A DNA stretch of 64,000 nt from Protaetiibacter larvae (GTDB lineage Bacteria > Actinomycetota > Actinomycetes > Actinomycetales > Microbacteriaceae): contig NZ_CP043504.1 in assembly GCF_008365275.1 (NCBI RefSeq), positions 1,488,001 through 1,552,000 of the forward strand, in the 5' to 3' direction. This document shows, piece after piece, positions 63,738 to 64,000 of the stretch. Position 1 is the stretch's first letter; each line of letters opens with the position of its first letter. The notes under the pieces are model-generated. The model was not told where the DNA came from. It saw only the letters and a program-made list of their open reading frames with translations, and made no database searches. The translations under genes were made by a program, and so were the position numbers.

Positions 63738-64000
63738 ATGGCCCTCGCGCGCACCCTCCTGACCGGTGCCGCGGTGCTGGCACTCGCCGTGGCCGGCATC
63801 GTGATCCCGAGCGAGCCGGCCCACGCCAACGTCGTCTGCCTGGGCAACGGCACCACGGCGCCCACCATCACAGCGCCGGCGACCGCCCTCGAGGGAAACG
63901 CCGGCGACACCAACCGGCTGTGGGAGCTCGTCGTCTCGTGCGGGCCGACCACGGATCCGGTCGGTTCGGCGTGGGAGCTCGCGTGGGACTCGGTCGCGCC
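63738..64000 (+). CDS. Secreted protein of unknown function, 5' part only
   Basis: The frame is open to the right edge (87 codons visible). A signal peptide is clear: MALARTLLTGAAVLALAVAG, then IVIPSEPAHA with likely cleavage after AHA (residue 30). The mature part NVVCLGNGTTAPTITAPATA contains two Cys within the visible region and is Thr/Pro-rich, with WELVVSCGPTTDP resembling a cell-surface beta-rich domain. TATTCT (63726-63731) is six bases before the ATG, so translation is leaderless. A TetR operator covers this promoter. Identity cannot be given from the visible part. Confidence 0.75.
   Translation, partial: MALARTLLTGAAVLALAVAGIVIPSEPAHANVVCLGNGTTAPTITAPATALEGNAGDTNRLWELVVSCGPTTDPVGSAWELAWDSVA

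Overview
The window is a chromosomal segment of a very GC-rich actinobacterium, most likely a member of the Microbacteriaceae (Actinomycetota). The placement rests on composition, on the gene order hemW-hrcA-dnaJ-rsmE-HIT-phoH-ybeY-corC-era followed by leuA and recO-uppS, and on many leaderless starts (a TANNNT-like -10 box six or seven bases before ATG/GTG). Genus cannot be resolved from the sequence alone. There are no rRNA or tRNA genes, prophage genes, transposases or CRISPR arrays.

Layout. 1-5.7 kb: an alpha-glucoside uptake locus (GH13 alpha-glucosidase cut by the left edge, lipoprotein binding protein, two permeases) and a GH3 lipoprotein. 5.7-12.5 kb: an AlkZ-like winged-helix protein, a small membrane protein, an App1-type phosphatase, a TetR regulator, DedA, and the divergent pabC/pabB pair whose promoters overlap, then YaeQ. 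12.6-22.8 kb: leuS, comEA-comEC, holA, rpsT (minus), a DUF4190 protein and lepA. 23.1-27.9 kb (minus): an ECF sigma factor, a putative anti-sigma partner and an ABC exporter, all joined by 4-bp overlaps. 27.9-28.5 kb: a repeat field. 28.5-32.0 kb: three tandem DUF1990 paralogues and hemW. 32-41.5 kb: two DUF4870 proteins (minus), hrcA (behind a CIRCE operator)-dnaJ, rsmE, a VanZ-RDD protein, HIT-phoH-ybeY-corC-era. 41.5-47.9 kb: a nuclease-like hypothetical, a two-component system with an ABC exporter, and a septum-formation-type lipoprotein. 47.9-49.8 kb: leuA behind a leucine-rich leader peptide. 49.8-55.4 kb: glycosyltransferase/TetR pair with a clear operator, TRIC channel, membrane protein, SDR, SigJ-like sigma factor, rnhA. 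55.4-64 kb: recO-uppS, membrane proteins, a PrsW-type protease, a MarP-type serine protease, DUF167, a zinc-ribbon membrane protein, rpsO, a TetR gene divergent from a secreted protein that runs off the right edge.

The most unusual content lies between genes. Several unrelated families of inverted-repeat elements (CAAATCAAGGAGTCG, CGCAACTCAGGAGA, TTTCGGCCGGATGGC, GCGTCGGAAAAGCAGG and others) occupy intergenic gaps, mostly just after gene 3' ends. One gap carries a 131-bp direct duplication, and one element pair shows a compensatory stem change. Two further regulatory finds stand out: the mirror-image leaderless promoters of pabC/pabB, which overlap within 17 bp, and a leaderless leucine leader peptide in front of leuA.
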